Part shown: in pieces, positions 45,948-55,416 of the stretch
Layout of the letters: each line of letters starts with the position of its first letter
Numbering within the stretch: the first letter of the stretch is position 1
Origin: Acinetobacter guerrae
GTDB lineage: Bacteria; Pseudomonadota; Gammaproteobacteria; Pseudomonadales; Moraxellaceae
Reading direction: 5' to 3'
Length of the DNA: 64,000 nucleotides
Assembly (NCBI RefSeq): GCF_009372255.1
Contig: NZ_LXGN01000060.1
Location: forward strand, 1 to 64,000
The notes under the pieces: generated by a model
Seen by the model: only the letters and a program-made list of their open reading frames with translations
What the model was told of the DNA's origin: nothing
Database searches by the model: none
Made by a program: the position numbers and the translations under genes

Positions 45948-46484
45948 ATGGCCAGACTTAAAACACGTTACAACGAAGAACTTAAAGCTAAGTTACAACA
46001 GGATCTTAGCATTAAGAATGTAATGGAGATTCCTCGCATTACAAAAATCACCCTTAACATGGGTGTAGGCGCAGCTGCAACTGATAAGAAATTATTAGAT
46101 GGCGCTGTTGCTGATATGACTTTAATTGCTGGTCAAAAGCCAGTAGTTACGCTTGCGCGTAAATCAATCGCTGGTTTTAAAATCCGTGATGGTTGGCCAA
46201 TTGGTTGTAAAGTGACCTTGCGTGGCGAGCAAATGTACGAATTTTTGGATCGTTTGATCTCAATCGCAATCCCGCGTATCCGTGACTTCCGTGGTTTCTC
46301 AGCGAAATCTTTTGACGGTCGCGGTAATTACTCGATGGGTTTGAAAGAGCAAATCGTTTTCCCTGAAATCGATTTTGACAAGATTGATCGTATTCGTGGT
46401 ATGGATATTACTATTACTACGACTGCTCGCACCGATGACGAAGGCCGTGCGCTTATGCGTGCATTCGGCTTCCCGTTCAAATAA
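45948..46484 (+). CDS. rplE: 50S ribosomal protein L5
   Basis: L5 binds 5S rRNA. The 178-residue protein has [34 protein letters not shown] and the [19 protein letters not shown] end. In E. coli the start region of this gene is the S8 target on spc mRNA; I did not verify an equivalent fold here. Confidence 0.97.
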   Translation: MARLKTRYNEELKAKLQQDLSIKNVMEIPRITKITLNMGVGAAATDKKLLDGAVADMTLIAGQKPVVTLARKSIAGFKIRDGWPIGCKVTLRGEQMYEFLDRLISIAIPRIRDFRGFSAKSFDGRGNYSMGLKEQIVFPEIDFDKIDRIRGMDITITTTARTDDEGRALMRAFGFPFK

Positions 46485-46493
46485 GAGGTCGAT

Positions 46494-46799
46494 ATGGCTA
46501 AGAAAAGTATGGTTAATCGCGAGTTGAAACGCGAAAAAACAGTTGCTAAATACGCTGCAAAACGTGCTGAATTAAAAGCAATTATTGCCAACGTAAATGC
46601 AAGTGATGAAGAGCGTTTTCAAGCGACATTAAAGTTACAGGCATTGCCACGTAACGCATCTCCAGTACGTCTTCGTAACCGTTGTGGTTTAACAGGTCGT
46701 CCTCATGGTTACTTCCGTAAGTTCGGTCTAAGCCGTAACAAATTACGTGACACAGTAATGCAGGGTGATGTACCTGGCGTTGTTAAGGCAAGCTGGTAA
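46494..46799 (+). CDS. rpsN: 30S ribosomal protein S14
   Basis: The 101-residue protein is the long zinc-free form (C-minus), as expected in this group: [15 protein letters not shown] at the start, then [20 protein letters not shown] and [10 protein letters not shown]. It follows rplE by 9 bases and has an AAGAGG-type site. Confidence 0.97.
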   Translation: MAKKSMVNRELKREKTVAKYAAKRAELKAIIANVNASDEERFQATLKLQALPRNASPVRLRNRCGLTGRPHGYFRKFGLSRNKLRDTVMQGDVPGVVKASW

Positions 46800-46810
46800 G
46801 GAGCAACTAA

Positions 46811-47206
46811 ATGAGTATGCAAGATACCGTTGCCGACATGCTAACACGTGTTCGTAACGCACAAATGGCAAAGAAACAATCAGTTTCTATGCCGTCTTCT
46901 AAGTTGAAAGTTGCAATTGCCAACGTTCTTCAACAAGAAGGTTATATTTCAAACGTAGAAGTTGCTCAAGAAGAAGCAAAAGCTACTTTGACTATTACGT
47001 TAAAATATTTTGAAGGCAAACCAGTTATCGAAACTGTGAAGCGTGTAAGCCGTCCAGGTTTACGCCAATATCGCGGTAAAGATAAACTTCCAAGCGTTAA
47101 GCAAGGTTTGGGTATTGCAATTGTTTCTACAAGCAAAGGCATCATGACTGATCGCGCTGCACGTGCTGCAGGCGTCGGTGGTGAAGTTATTGCTTTTGTT
47201 TCTTAA
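46811..47206 (+). CDS. rpsH: 30S ribosomal protein S8
   Basis: S8 binds the centre of 16S rRNA and in E. coli represses the spc operon. The 131-residue protein has [18 protein letters not shown] and the [16 protein letters not shown] block. AAGGAG is 7 bases before ATG 46811; ATG 46817 is an in-frame alternative. Confidence 0.96.
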   Translation: MSMQDTVADMLTRVRNAQMAKKQSVSMPSSKLKVAIANVLQQEGYISNVEVAQEEAKATLTITLKYFEGKPVIETVKRVSRPGLRQYRGKDKLPSVKQGLGIAIVSTSKGIMTDRAARAAGVGGEVIAFVS

Positions 47207-47219
47207 TAGGTGATTCCTC

Positions 47220-47753
47220 ATGTCTCGTGTGGCTAAAGCCCCAGTAACTGTACCTAACGGTGTAACAGTTACTCAGAACGGCCGGCAGGTCGAAGTGAAA
47301 GGCACTAAAGGTACATTGTCTTTCAACCTGCATGCGCTGGTCGAGCTAAAACAGGAAGAAGGTAAACTTCAACTAGCTCCTGCTAAAGAGTCGAAAGACG
47401 CTTGGATGCAAGCTGGTACTGCTCGCGCTGTGCTTAACAACCTTGTAAAAGGCGTAAGTGAAGGCTTCGAACGTAAGTTGCAACTTATTGGTGTTGGTTA
47501 TAAAGCTGCGGTTAAAGGTACAGTTGTAAACCTTAACCTAGGTTTTTCTCACCCAATCGATTACAACCTTCCTGAAGGCGTAACTGCTGAAACTCCAACT
47601 GCAACTGAAATTATTTTGAAGTCAGCAGATAAGCAGTTACTTGGTCAAGTTGCTTCTGAAATCCGTGGTTATCGTCCGCCAGAGCCGTATAAAGGTAAAG
47701 GTGTTCGTTACTCGAACGAAGTTGTTCTTCGTAAAGAAGCTAAGAAGAAATAA
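47220..47753 (+). CDS. rplF: 50S ribosomal protein L6
   Basis: L6 lies near the sarcin-ricin loop where translation factors bind. The 177-residue protein has [28 protein letters not shown], and the C-terminal signature [16 protein letters not shown]. It follows rpsH by 13 bases. Confidence 0.97.
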   Translation: MSRVAKAPVTVPNGVTVTQNGRQVEVKGTKGTLSFNLHALVELKQEEGKLQLAPAKESKDAWMQAGTARAVLNNLVKGVSEGFERKLQLIGVGYKAAVKGTVVNLNLGFSHPIDYNLPEGVTAETPTATEIILKSADKQLLGQVASEIRGYRPPEPYKGKGVRYSNEVVLRKEAKKK

Positions 47754-47767
47754 GGCGCGAGGTTCTT

Positions 47768-48118
47768 ATGAACGAAAAGAAACAATCCCGTTTGCGTCGT
47801 GCGAAAAGCACACGCTTGCACATTCGTGCATTGGGTGCGACTCGCCTGTGTGTAAACCGCACACCGCGTCACATCTATGCTCAAGTGATTTCCGCAGATG
47901 GTGGCAAAGTATTAGCGCAAGCTTCTACTTTGGATGCATCTTTACGTAGCGGTTCAACTGGTAACGTAGACGCAGCTACTAAAGTAGGTGCTTTAATCGC
48001 AGAGCGTGCGAAAGCTGCTGGTGTAACTAAAGTTGCATTTGACCGTTCTGGTTTTAAATATCATGGTCGTATCAAAGCCTTGGCTGATGCTGCTCGTGAA
48101 AACGGCTTGGAGTTCTAA
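47768..48118 (+). CDS. rplR: 50S ribosomal protein L18
   Basis: L18 binds 5S rRNA together with L5. The 116-residue protein has [20 protein letters not shown] at the start and [20 protein letters not shown] near the end. It starts 14 bases after rplF and ends two bases before rpsE. Confidence 0.97.
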   Translation: MNEKKQSRLRRAKSTRLHIRALGATRLCVNRTPRHIYAQVISADGGKVLAQASTLDASLRSGSTGNVDAATKVGALIAERAKAAGVTKVAFDRSGFKYHGRIKALADAARENGLEF

Positions 48119-48120
48119 TC

Positions 48121-48618
48121 ATGGCTAAAGTTGAACAAAACGAAGGTCTTGTTGAAAAGCTGGTTGCCGTTGACCGTGTAGCCAAAGTTGTTAAGGGTGG
48201 TCGTATCTTCTCTTTCACAGCATTGACAGTTGTGGGCGATGGTAATGGTCGTGTAGGTTTCGGTCGTGGTAAAGCTCGTGAAGTTCCAGCTGCTATTTCT
48301 AAAGCACTTGAAGCTGCTCGTCGTAACATGATTACTGTAGACCTTGCTGGTACTACTTTACAACACCCTGTGAATGCTCGTCATGGTGCAAGCCGTGTAT
48401 ACATGCAACCTGCTTCTGAAGGTACTGGCGTAATTGCTGGTGGTGCTATGCGTGCCGTTTTGGAAGCTGCTGGTGTACATAACGTACTTGCTAAATGTTA
48501 TGGTTCTACGAATGCTGCGAACGTTGTAAACGCGACTTTTAAAGGTTTGCGTGATATGACTTCTCCTGAGAAAGTTGCTGCAAAACGTGGTCTTTCAGTA
48601 GAACAAATTCAAGGGTAA
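48121..48618 (+). CDS. rpsE: 30S ribosomal protein S5
   Basis: S5 contributes to decoding accuracy and mRNA unwinding. The 165-residue protein has [39 protein letters not shown] and the [17 protein letters not shown] block. No unusual change is visible in the loop tied to spectinomycin resistance. Confidence 0.97.
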   Translation: MAKVEQNEGLVEKLVAVDRVAKVVKGGRIFSFTALTVVGDGNGRVGFGRGKAREVPAAISKALEAARRNMITVDLAGTTLQHPVNARHGASRVYMQPASEGTGVIAGGAMRAVLEAAGVHNVLAKCYGSTNAANVVNATFKGLRDMTSPEKVAAKRGLSVEQIQG

Positions 48619-48624
48619 TCAATC

Positions 48625-48801
48625 ATGAAAACGATTAAAGTTACCCAGACTAAATCTGCTTCGCATCGTTTGAAAAATCACAAACTTTGCCTTCAAGGTT
48701 TAGGTCTGCGTCGTATTGGTCATACTGTAGAAGTGCAAGACACGCCTTCTAACCGTGGTATGATCAACAAAGTCTACTATATGGTTAGTGTAGAGGAATA
48801 A
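48625..48801 (+). CDS. rpmD: 50S ribosomal protein L30
   Basis: ATG 48625 opens a 58-residue product: [20 protein letters not shown], then [18 protein letters not shown] and [12 protein letters not shown]. The length and the L30 signature fit exactly, and the position between rpsE and rplO is the universal one. L30 is a small core protein of the 50S subunit. Confidence 0.95.
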   Translation: MKTIKVTQTKSASHRLKNHKLCLQGLGLRRIGHTVEVQDTPSNRGMINKVYYMVSVEE

Positions 48802-48804
48802 GCC

Positions 48805-49245
48805 ATGACTCTGCGTTTAAATGAACTTTCACCTGCTGAAGGTGCAAAGCGTGAAAATCGTCGCTTGGGTCGTGGTATCGGTTCTGGCGTTGGTAAAACA
48901 GGTGGCCGCGGTGTTAAAGGCCAAAAATCACGTAAAAGTGGTGGCGTTCGTCCAGGCTTTGAAGGCGGTCAAACTGCGATTTATCGTCGTTTGCCTAAAT
49001 TCGGCTTCACTAGCCAAATCGCATTGAAAACTGCGGAAGTACGCTTGTCTGAACTTGCTAAAGTTGAAGGTGACATTGTTTCACTAGAAACTTTAAAAGC
49101 TGCGAACGTTGTTCGTCGTGACCAAGTTCGTGCACGTGTTGTTCTTTCTGGTGAAGTAACTCGCGCGTTTACAGTGCAAGGTGTTGCTTTGACTAAAGGC
49201 GCTAAGGCTGCAATTGAAGCAGCTGGCGGTAAAGTCGAGGAGTAA
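48805..49245 (+). CDS. rplO: 50S ribosomal protein L15
   Basis: L15 assembles late in the 50S subunit. The 146-residue protein has [20 protein letters not shown], the Gly/Arg-rich [20 protein letters not shown], then [17 protein letters not shown]. It starts three bases after rpmD. Confidence 0.96.
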   Translation: MTLRLNELSPAEGAKRENRRLGRGIGSGVGKTGGRGVKGQKSRKSGGVRPGFEGGQTAIYRRLPKFGFTSQIALKTAEVRLSELAKVEGDIVSLETLKAANVVRRDQVRARVVLSGEVTRAFTVQGVALTKGAKAAIEAAGGKVEE

Positions 49246-49251
49246 TACCGA

Positions 49252-50610
49252 GTGGCTATGTCTCCTAGTTCTTCAGGTCATGTCAACATGATGAAAGGAC
49301 AACCGTTTCATGTGAAATATCGTGAAATTATTCGCCGATTAATGTTCTTGGTTGGTGCATTGTTGGTCTTTCGACTAGGAGCGCATATTCCGTTGCCGGG
49401 TATTGATAATGTAGCGCTAGCCCGTTTTTTTAAAGCCAATGAAGGAACATTCTTGGGTTTATTTAATATGTTCTCTGGCGGTGCATTAGAACGTATGTCA
49501 ATTCTGGCATTGGGTATTATGCCGTACATTTCTGCATCGATCATCGTGCAGTTGATGTCAACGGTTGTTCCTTCGCTAGAAGCTTTGAAGAAAGAAGGCG
49601 AGCAAGGCAAACGTAAAATCAATCAATATACACGTTACGGCACCTTATTTCTTGCTTTAGTGCAGGGGGTAGGGATGTGTGCAGGCTTGATTAGTCAGGG
49701 TATTACCTTGACTTCAGGTCTGGCATTTTATGTTCCGGCAGTGGCTTCATTAGTTGCTGGGACTATGTTTTTGATGTGGCTTGGAGAGCAAATTACCGAA
49801 CGTGGTATTGGTAATGGTATCTCTATGATTATTTTTGCAGGGATTGTCGCTGGATTACCAAATCAGGTGATTCAAGGTTTTACCTCTGTACAAAATGGTC
49901 AGGGCAGTTTAATTGGAATGGCTGTATTTGCTTTATTATCACTTGCAGTACTTGCTGCGATTGTTTTTATTGAAAAAGCACAGCGTCGAATTCCAGTGAA
50001 CTATGCACAAAAGCAGCAAGGCCGTCGCGTATTTACTGCACAGCAAACGCATTTGCCATTAAAAATCAATATGGCGGGTGTAATTCCGGCAATTTTCGCT
50101 AGCTCACTGTTGTTATTTCCAGCGAGTTTAGGTCAATGGCTAGGAAGTGCTGATCCAAATGCAGGGATTGTAAAACGTGCTCTGCAAGATTTGGCACTCG
50201 TGTTATCGCCTGGACAGCCGTTATATCTCATGCTTTTCGGTACGTTGATTATTTTCTTCTGTTATTTCTATACAGCGCTGGTTTTCAGCCCAAAAGAAGT
50301 GTCAGAAAATTTAAAACGTAGCGGTGCATATGTACCTGGTATACGCCCAGGTGAGCAAACGGCTCGTTATTTGGATCATATTCTTAATCGTTTGACTTTT
50401 ATTGGCGCGATTTATATTACTGTTGTGTGTTTAATGCCAATGATTCTGCAAAGTTCATTTGGAATTCCATTTCATCTCGGTGGTACATCGTTGTTAATTG
50501 TTGTCGTTGTTGTGATGGATTTTATGGCGCAGCTTCAAGCTCACCTAACTTCGCATCAGTATGACAATCAAACGTTAATGAGAAAAACGACTGCTCATCC
50601 TAAGGGATAA
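49252..50610 (+). CDS. secY: Sec translocon channel subunit SecY
   Basis: SecY is the ten-helix pore of the Sec protein export machine. The 452-residue protein has [62 protein letters not shown] and the cytoplasmic loop [15 protein letters not shown]. The chosen start is GTG 49252, 9 bases after GGAG; ATG 49258 is an alternative. It lies in the normal place between rplO and rpmJ. Confidence 0.97.
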
Positions 50611-50630
50611 GCGCACTTAGAGGTTTCATC

Positions 50631-50747
50631 ATGAAAGTACAAGCTTCTGTAAAGAAAATTTGTGGTAGCTGTAAAGTTATCCGTCGTAATGGGGTTATTC
50701 GCGTGATTTGCAGCGCAGAACCTCGTCATAAGCAGCGTCAAGGTTAA
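50631..50747 (+). CDS. rpmJ: 50S ribosomal protein L36
   Basis: ATG 50631 opens the 38-residue L36 ([20 protein letters not shown]...), ending QRQG. The zinc ligands CGSC, a later Cys and a His are all present, so this is the zinc-binding form. It closes the spc segment, 20 bases after secY. Confidence 0.95.
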
Positions 50748-50762
50748 TCTGATCAAGACCTG

Positions 50763-50792
50763 TTGATTTCAGTAGGCGAATTAGGTTAATAT
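50763..50792 (+). promoter_or_regulatory. Possible promoter upstream of rpsM
   Basis: TTGATT (50763-50768) and TAATAT (50787-50792) are separated by 18 bases in the 108-base gap before rpsM. It may give the alpha segment its own start of transcription. Confidence 0.5.
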
Positions 50793-50821
50793 CCGCCCCT
50801 CAAAGTTTTTTTGTGGGGCGG
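50793..50821 (+). promoter_or_regulatory. Strong GC hairpin upstream of rpsM
   Basis: CCGCCCC pairs with GGGGCGG around a 15-base loop containing seven T, 35 bases before ATG 50856. In E. coli the start region of this operon folds into the S4-binding pseudoknot. The hairpin here may be part of such control or a partial attenuator; the sequence alone does not decide. Confidence 0.55.
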
Positions 50822-50855
50822 TTGATTTATCTACTGCCTTTTTGGAGAAAAGTGA

Positions 50856-51212
50856 ATGGCTCGTATTGCCGGTGTAAACATTCCGGATAACAAGCATGCT
50901 GTTATCTCACTTACTTATATTTTTGGTATTGGTCGCCACACATCTAAGAATATCTTAGCTGCTGTAGGTATTGCACCAACAACAAAAATCCGTGAGTTGG
51001 ATGATGCTCAGCTTGATGCGATTCGCGCAGAAGTTGCCAAGGTTCCGACCGAAGGTGATTTACGTCGTGAAATTTCCATGAACATTAAACGTTTAATGGA
51101 TTTGGGCTGCTACCGCGGTCTTCGTCATCGTCGCAGCTTGCCTGTCCGTGGACAACGCACCAAAACTAACGCACGTACCCGTAAAGGTCCGCGCAAACCG
51201 ATTAAAAAGTAA
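50856..51212 (+). CDS. rpsM: 30S ribosomal protein S13
   Basis: S13 contacts the P-site tRNA and the 50S subunit. The 118-residue protein starts [26 protein letters not shown] and ends in the basic tail [18 protein letters not shown]. It is the first gene of the alpha segment; GGAG precedes the start. Confidence 0.97.
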   Translation: MARIAGVNIPDNKHAVISLTYIFGIGRHTSKNILAAVGIAPTTKIRELDDAQLDAIRAEVAKVPTEGDLRREISMNIKRLMDLGCYRGLRHRRSLPVRGQRTKTNARTRKGPRKPIKK

Positions 51213-51231
51213 GATTTCTGGAAGCTAAAAG

Positions 51232-51618
51232 ATGGCTAAAGATACTCGCACACGCAAGAAGGTCACTCGTACCGTCTCTGAAGGTGTTGCACACATTCAC
51301 GCGTCTTTTAATAACACCATTGTTACGATTACCGATCGTCAAGGTAATGCATTGGCTTGGGCCACCTCAGGTGGACAAGGCTTCCGTGGTTCACGTAAAT
51401 CAACTCCGTTTGCTGCTCAGGTAGCTGCTGAAGTTGCTGGTAAAGCAGCTTTGGATTACGGTTTGAAAAACCTAGACGTCCTTGTAAAAGGTCCTGGTCC
51501 AGGTCGTGAGTCTGCGGTTCGTGCATTAGGCGCAGTGGGTTATAAGATCAACAGCATTACCGATGTGACTCCAATCCCTCACAACGGTTGCCGTCCACCT
51601 AAAAAACGTCGCGTGTAA
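51232..51618 (+). CDS. rpsK: 30S ribosomal protein S11
   Basis: S11 forms the 30S platform with S6/S18. The 128-residue protein has [34 protein letters not shown] and [15 protein letters not shown], and ends in [11 protein letters not shown]. It follows rpsM by 19 bases. Confidence 0.97.
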
Positions 51619-51630
51619 GGAGAAACATTC

Positions 51631-52254
51631 ATGGCTCGTTATATTGGTCCAAAATGCAAACTCTCTCGCCGCGAAGGGACAGACCTGCAATTAAAATCTG
51701 GCGTTAAACCGTTTGACGTCAAAACTAAAAAACATGCTAAAGCGCCTGGTCAACATGGCCAAGCTCGCGGTAAGCAATCTGAGTATTCACTACAATTACG
51801 TGAAAAACAAAAAGTACGTCGTATGTACGGAGTTTTAGAGCGTCAATTTAGTAATTACTATAAAGAAGCTGCTCGTGTAAAAGGTGCAACAGGTGAAAAC
51901 TTGTTGAAATTGCTTGAAAGCCGCCTTGATAACGTAGTTTATCGCATGGGTTTTGGTTCTACACGTGCAGAAGCTCGTCAGCTCGTATCTCACCGTTCTA
52001 TTACTTTAAATGGCCGTCGTGTTAACATTGCGTCTATTCAAGTAAAAGCGGGTGATGTGATTGCAGTACATGAAGGTGCTAAACAACAATTACGTATCAA
52101 AAACGCAATTGAATTAGCTGCTCAACGTGGTATTCCTGCTTGGATGGAAGTTGATCATTCTAAGTTTGAAGGTACGTTCAAAGCTGCACCAGATCGTTCT
52201 GATCTACCTGCTGAAATCAACGAAAGCTTGATTGTAGAATTGTATTCTAAATAA
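51631..52254 (+). CDS. rpsD: 30S ribosomal protein S4
   Basis: S4 nucleates 16S rRNA folding and in E. coli represses the alpha operon. The 207-residue protein has [39 protein letters not shown], the S4 RNA-binding fold [20 protein letters not shown] and the end [17 protein letters not shown] is 9-10 bases before the start. Confidence 0.97.
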   Translation: MARYIGPKCKLSRREGTDLQLKSGVKPFDVKTKKHAKAPGQHGQARGKQSEYSLQLREKQKVRRMYGVLERQFSNYYKEAARVKGATGENLLKLLESRLDNVVYRMGFGSTRAEARQLVSHRSITLNGRRVNIASIQVKAGDVIAVHEGAKQQLRIKNAIELAAQRGIPAWMEVDHSKFEGTFKAAPDRSDLPAEINESLIVELYSK

Positions 52255-52272
52255 TCCTTGAGGTAGCAATAA

Positions 52273-53280
52273 ATGACGCGTACTGCAAACGAGTTTCTAA
52301 CTCCGCAAGCGATCAAGGTCGAAGCGGTGAGCGGGACCTCGGCAAAAGTGATTCTGGAACCTTTAGAGCGTGGTTTTGGCCATACTCTAGGTAATGCTTT
52401 ACGTCGCATTCTATTGTCTTCTTTGCCTGGCGCTGCTGTGGTTGAAGTAGAAATAGAAGGCGTCGAGCACGAGTACAGTACTTTAGAAGGCTTGCAGCAG
52501 GACATCGTCGAGCTCTTGCTGAACCTAAAAGGATTGTCTATTAAGCTGTTCGATCAAAATGAAGCATATTTAACATTGGAAAAACAAGGTCCTGGCGATA
52601 TTACTGCCGCGGATCTTCGTTTGCCTCATAATGTTGAAGTGGTTAACTCAGAGCATTTGATCGGCACATTGAGTGCTTCAGGTTCAATTAAAATGCGCCT
52701 GAAAGTTTCTCAAGGTCGTGGTTATGAGACATCTGACTCACGTTTCCCTGAAGGTGAAACGCGTCCTGTAGGTCGTCTACAGTTAGATGCATCTTATAGC
52801 CCAATTAAACGTGTTTCTTATACCGTTGAAAATGCGCGTGTAGAACAACGTACTGACCTTGATAAACTGGTCATTGATCTTGAAACCAATGGTACTGTTG
52901 ATCCTGAAGAAGCAATCCGCAAAGCGGCAACAATCTTGCAACAACAAATTGCAATTTTTGTTGATCTTCAGAAAGATCAAGCTCCAGTGGCTCAAGAACC
53001 TCGTGAAGAAGTTGACCCAATCTTGCTTCGTCCAGTAGATGATCTAGAGCTTACTGTTCGTTCTGCTAACTGTTTGAAGGCAGAAAATATTTACTACATT
53101 GGTGATCTTGTTCAACGTACTGAAGTTGAGTTGTTAAAAACTCCTAACTTAGGTAAAAAATCGTTGACTGAGATTAAAGATGTTTTAGCTTCGAAAGGCT
53201 TGCAACTCGGCATGCGTTTAGAAAACTGGCCACCTGCTAGTTTACGCATGGACGATCGTTTTGCCTATCGTAGCCGTTAA
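52273..53280 (+). CDS. rpoA: RNA polymerase subunit alpha
   Basis: RpoA dimerises to start polymerase assembly; its C-terminal domain binds UP elements and activators. The 335-residue protein has the N-terminal block [21 protein letters not shown], the linker around [20 protein letters not shown], and the C-terminal helix-hairpin domain [21 protein letters not shown]. It lies between rpsD and rplQ as expected. Confidence 0.98.
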   Translation: MTRTANEFLTPQAIKVEAVSGTSAKVILEPLERGFGHTLGNALRRILLSSLPGAAVVEVEIEGVEHEYSTLEGLQQDIVELLLNLKGLSIKLFDQNEAYLTLEKQGPGDITAADLRLPHNVEVVNSEHLIGTLSASGSIKMRLKVSQGRGYETSDSRFPEGETRPVGRLQLDASYSPIKRVSYTVENARVEQRTDLDKLVIDLETNGTVDPEEAIRKAATILQQQIAIFVDLQKDQAPVAQEPREEVDPILLRPVDDLELTVRSANCLKAENIYYIGDLVQRTEVELLKTPNLGKKSLTEIKDVLASKGLQLGMRLENWPPASLRMDDRFAYRSR

Positions 53281-53298
53281 TTAAGTAGGACTATCACC

Positions 53299-53676
53299 AT
53301 GCGTCATCGTAATAGTGGTGTGAAATTAGGCCGTACAAGCAGCCATCGTAAAGCGATGTTTCAAAACTTGGCGAATTCTTTGTTTGAACATGAGTTGATT
53401 AAAACAACTGTGCCTAAAGCAAAAGAATTACGTCGTGTTGCTGAGCCTTTAATCACTCTAGCAAAAAACGATACAGTAGCAAACCGTCGTTTGGCGTTTG
53501 CTCGTACTCGTTCAGCTGCAACTGTAGGTAAGTTATTTACCGTACTTGGCCCTCGTTACAAAGAACGTAACGGCGGTTATCTACGTGTTCTTAAAGCGGG
53601 CTTTCGTGCTGGTGATGCAGCGCCAATGGCTTACGTTGAACTCGTAGACCGTGAAGTTAACACTTCAGCAGAATAA
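53299..53676 (+). CDS. rplQ: 50S ribosomal protein L17
   Basis: The 125-residue protein has [44 protein letters not shown] and ends in the DREVNTSAE tail. L17 sits at the base of the exit tunnel. It is the last gene of the cluster, followed directly by a strong terminator. Confidence 0.97.
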   Translation: MRHRNSGVKLGRTSSHRKAMFQNLANSLFEHELIKTTVPKAKELRRVAEPLITLAKNDTVANRRLAFARTRSAATVGKLFTVLGPRYKERNGGYLRVLKAGFRAGDAAPMAYVELVDREVNTSAE

Positions 53677-53687
53677 GATCATTATTC

Positions 53688-53721
53688 AAAAAAAAGATCG
53701 GTTATATACCGATCTTTTTTT
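53688..53721 (+). terminator. Terminator of the ribosomal protein cluster
   Basis: AAAAAAGATCGGT pairs perfectly with ACCGATCTTTTTT around TATAT, 11 bases after the rplQ stop. Confidence 0.93.
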
Positions 53722-53778
53722 ATGCAAATTTTAAAAGTTGTCCTCAAGTGATAAGAAAATGTGATAAATGGGGTAAAC

Positions 53779-53798
53779 TTGACATTGCACATTGTCAA
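53779..53798. promoter_or_regulatory. Near-palindrome upstream of almA, candidate operator
   Basis: TTGACATTGCACATTGTCAA is symmetric at 16 of 20 positions, with perfect outer arms TTGACA/TGTCAA. It lies 49 bases before ATG 53847 and contains a consensus -35 hexamer, so a regulator binding here could block or help polymerase. Confidence 0.45.
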
Positions 53799-53846
53799 AT
53801 TTGTGTTTTAATAAACTAGAATAGTTCTCAAGGTTATAAAAACAAC

Positions 53847-55343
53847 ATGGAAAAAATCGTTGATGTATTAATTGTAGGTGCAGGAATTTCTGGTATTGGA
53901 ATCGCAGCGCATCTTTCAAAAAATTCTCCACAGCGTCAATTTGAAATTATTGAACGTCGTGAAAGTATTGGTGGAACTTGGGATTTATTTCGTTACCCTG
54001 GCATTCGATCTGACTCCGATATGTCGACTTTTGGTTTTAATTTTAAACCATGGCGTAGTGCAAATGTTCTTGCTGCTGGCCCTGCCATCAAAGGGTATTT
54101 AAATGAAGTGGTTGATGAATTCAATTTAAAAGAGAAAATCCATTTTAATCATCGAGTTCTTTCTGCAAATTATGATACTGCCAAGAAGAAATGGATTGTA
54201 GAAATTGAAGATGCTAGCCAGAAAAAGCAGACTTGGGTTGCAAACTTTGTTGTAGGGTGTACTGGTTATTATAATTACGATCAAGGTTATCAACCTGATT
54301 ATCCAGGTAAAAATGATTTTAAAGGTCAATTTATTAATCCGCAATTTTGGCCTGAAAAATTGGATTATTCGGGTAAAAAGGTAGTCATTATTGGTAGTGG
54401 TGCGACGGCTATTACCCTTGTTCCTGCAATGGCAAAAGGTGGAGCTGGGCATGTCACGATGTTACAACGCTCTCCGACTTATATCGCTTCTATTCCTTCA
54501 ATCGATTTTGTTTATGACAAAATGCGTAAGCTTTTACCAGAAGATGTGGCATATAAATTAACACGTGCGCGAAATATAGGTGTGCAGCGTGGGATTTACG
54601 CATTATCTCAGAAGCAGCCTCAATTGGTTCGCAAGCTACTTCTAAAATCGATCGAAATGCAGCTTAAAGGTAAAGTGGATATGAAACACTTTACACCAAG
54701 TTATAATCCTTGGGATCAGCGTCTATGTGTAGTGCCTGATGGTGATTTATTTAAGATTTTGCGTTCTGGAAAAGCCAGCGTTGAAACGGATCAGATAGAA
54801 AAAATTACTGAAACAGGGATTCAGCTAAAATCAGGTAAACATCTTGAAGCTGATATTATTGTTTCAGCAACAGGTTTAGAAATCCAGATTTTGGGTGGTA
54901 TTAAAGGTACTATCGATGGTCAACATTTAGATACCTCAAAAACAATGCTGTATCAGGGTGTGATGGTCAGTGATGTGCCAAATATGGCGATGATTATTGG
55001 TTATATTAATGCATCGTGGACACTGAAAGTTGATGTGGCTGCAGATTATATTTGTCGCTTACTTAATTACATGGATAAAAATGGCTACGATGAAGTGATT
55101 CCTGAAGGGGATCAAACTGAATTAATGGATGATACCGTAATGGGTAGTTTAACCTCAGGTTATATTGCTCGTGCCGCCAATGTAATGCCAAAACAAGGTA
55201 AGCATGCACCTTGGAAAGTGACTAATAACTATCTGGCAGATCGGAAGGCATTAAAAAATGCACGTTTTGATGATGGTGTTTTAAAGTTTCATAAAGTAGA
55301 TGCAAGCGTTGAGCGTAAATCTAAGCCAAAATTAGTTTCATAA
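53847..55343 (+). CDS. almA: AlmA-type flavin-containing monooxygenase
   Basis: The 498-residue protein closely resembles AlmA, the flavin monooxygenase tied to growth of Acinetobacter on very long alkanes. It has the FAD motif GAGISGIGIAAHL at residue 11, IERRESIGGTWDLFRYPGIRSDSDM, the NADPH motif IIGSGATAITL near 187, and the ATG motif VSATGLE. The Baeyer-Villiger fingerprint FxGxxxHxxxWP is present as FKGQFINPQFWP at residues 158-169, with Asn164 in the histidine position. The strict role (terminal or subterminal alkane oxidation) is known from genetics in other strains, not from this sequence. It is a single gene with a candidate operator upstream. Confidence 0.92.
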   Translation: MEKIVDVLIVGAGISGIGIAAHLSKNSPQRQFEIIERRESIGGTWDLFRYPGIRSDSDMSTFGFNFKPWRSANVLAAGPAIKGYLNEVVDEFNLKEKIHFNHRVLSANYDTAKKKWIVEIEDASQKKQTWVANFVVGCTGYYNYDQGYQPDYPGKNDFKGQFINPQFWPEKLDYSGKKVVIIGSGATAITLVPAMAKGGAGHVTMLQRSPTYIASIPSIDFVYDKMRKLLPEDVAYKLTRARNIGVQRGIYALSQKQPQLVRKLLLKSIEMQLKGKVDMKHFTPSYNPWDQRLCVVPDGDLFKILRSGKASVETDQIEKITETGIQLKSGKHLEADIIVSATGLEIQILGGIKGTIDGQHLDTSKTMLYQGVMVSDVPNMAMIIGYINASWTLKVDVAADYICRLLNYMDKNGYDEVIPEGDQTELMDDTVMGSLTSGYIARAANVMPKQGKHAPWKVTNNYLADRKALKNARFDDGVLKFHKVDASVERKSKPKLVS

Positions 55344-55361
55344 TCTCGATATATAAATCAG

Positions 55362-55391
55362 AAAAGGAGCTTAAATAAGCTCCTTTTTTTA
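55362..55391. terminator. Bidirectional terminator after almA
   Basis: AAAAGGAGCTTA pairs perfectly with TAAGCTCCTTTT around AA, then T. It separates almA from the convergent acyl-CoA dehydrogenase gene. Confidence 0.9.
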
Positions 55392-55416
55392 TGCAATTAA
55401 GAAAATTCGTGAAAGA

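Noticed and set aside
47641..47949. Frame crossing the rplF-rplR junction on the + strand
   Set aside because: Both underlying frames are clear ribosomal proteins; this is an overlap shadow.
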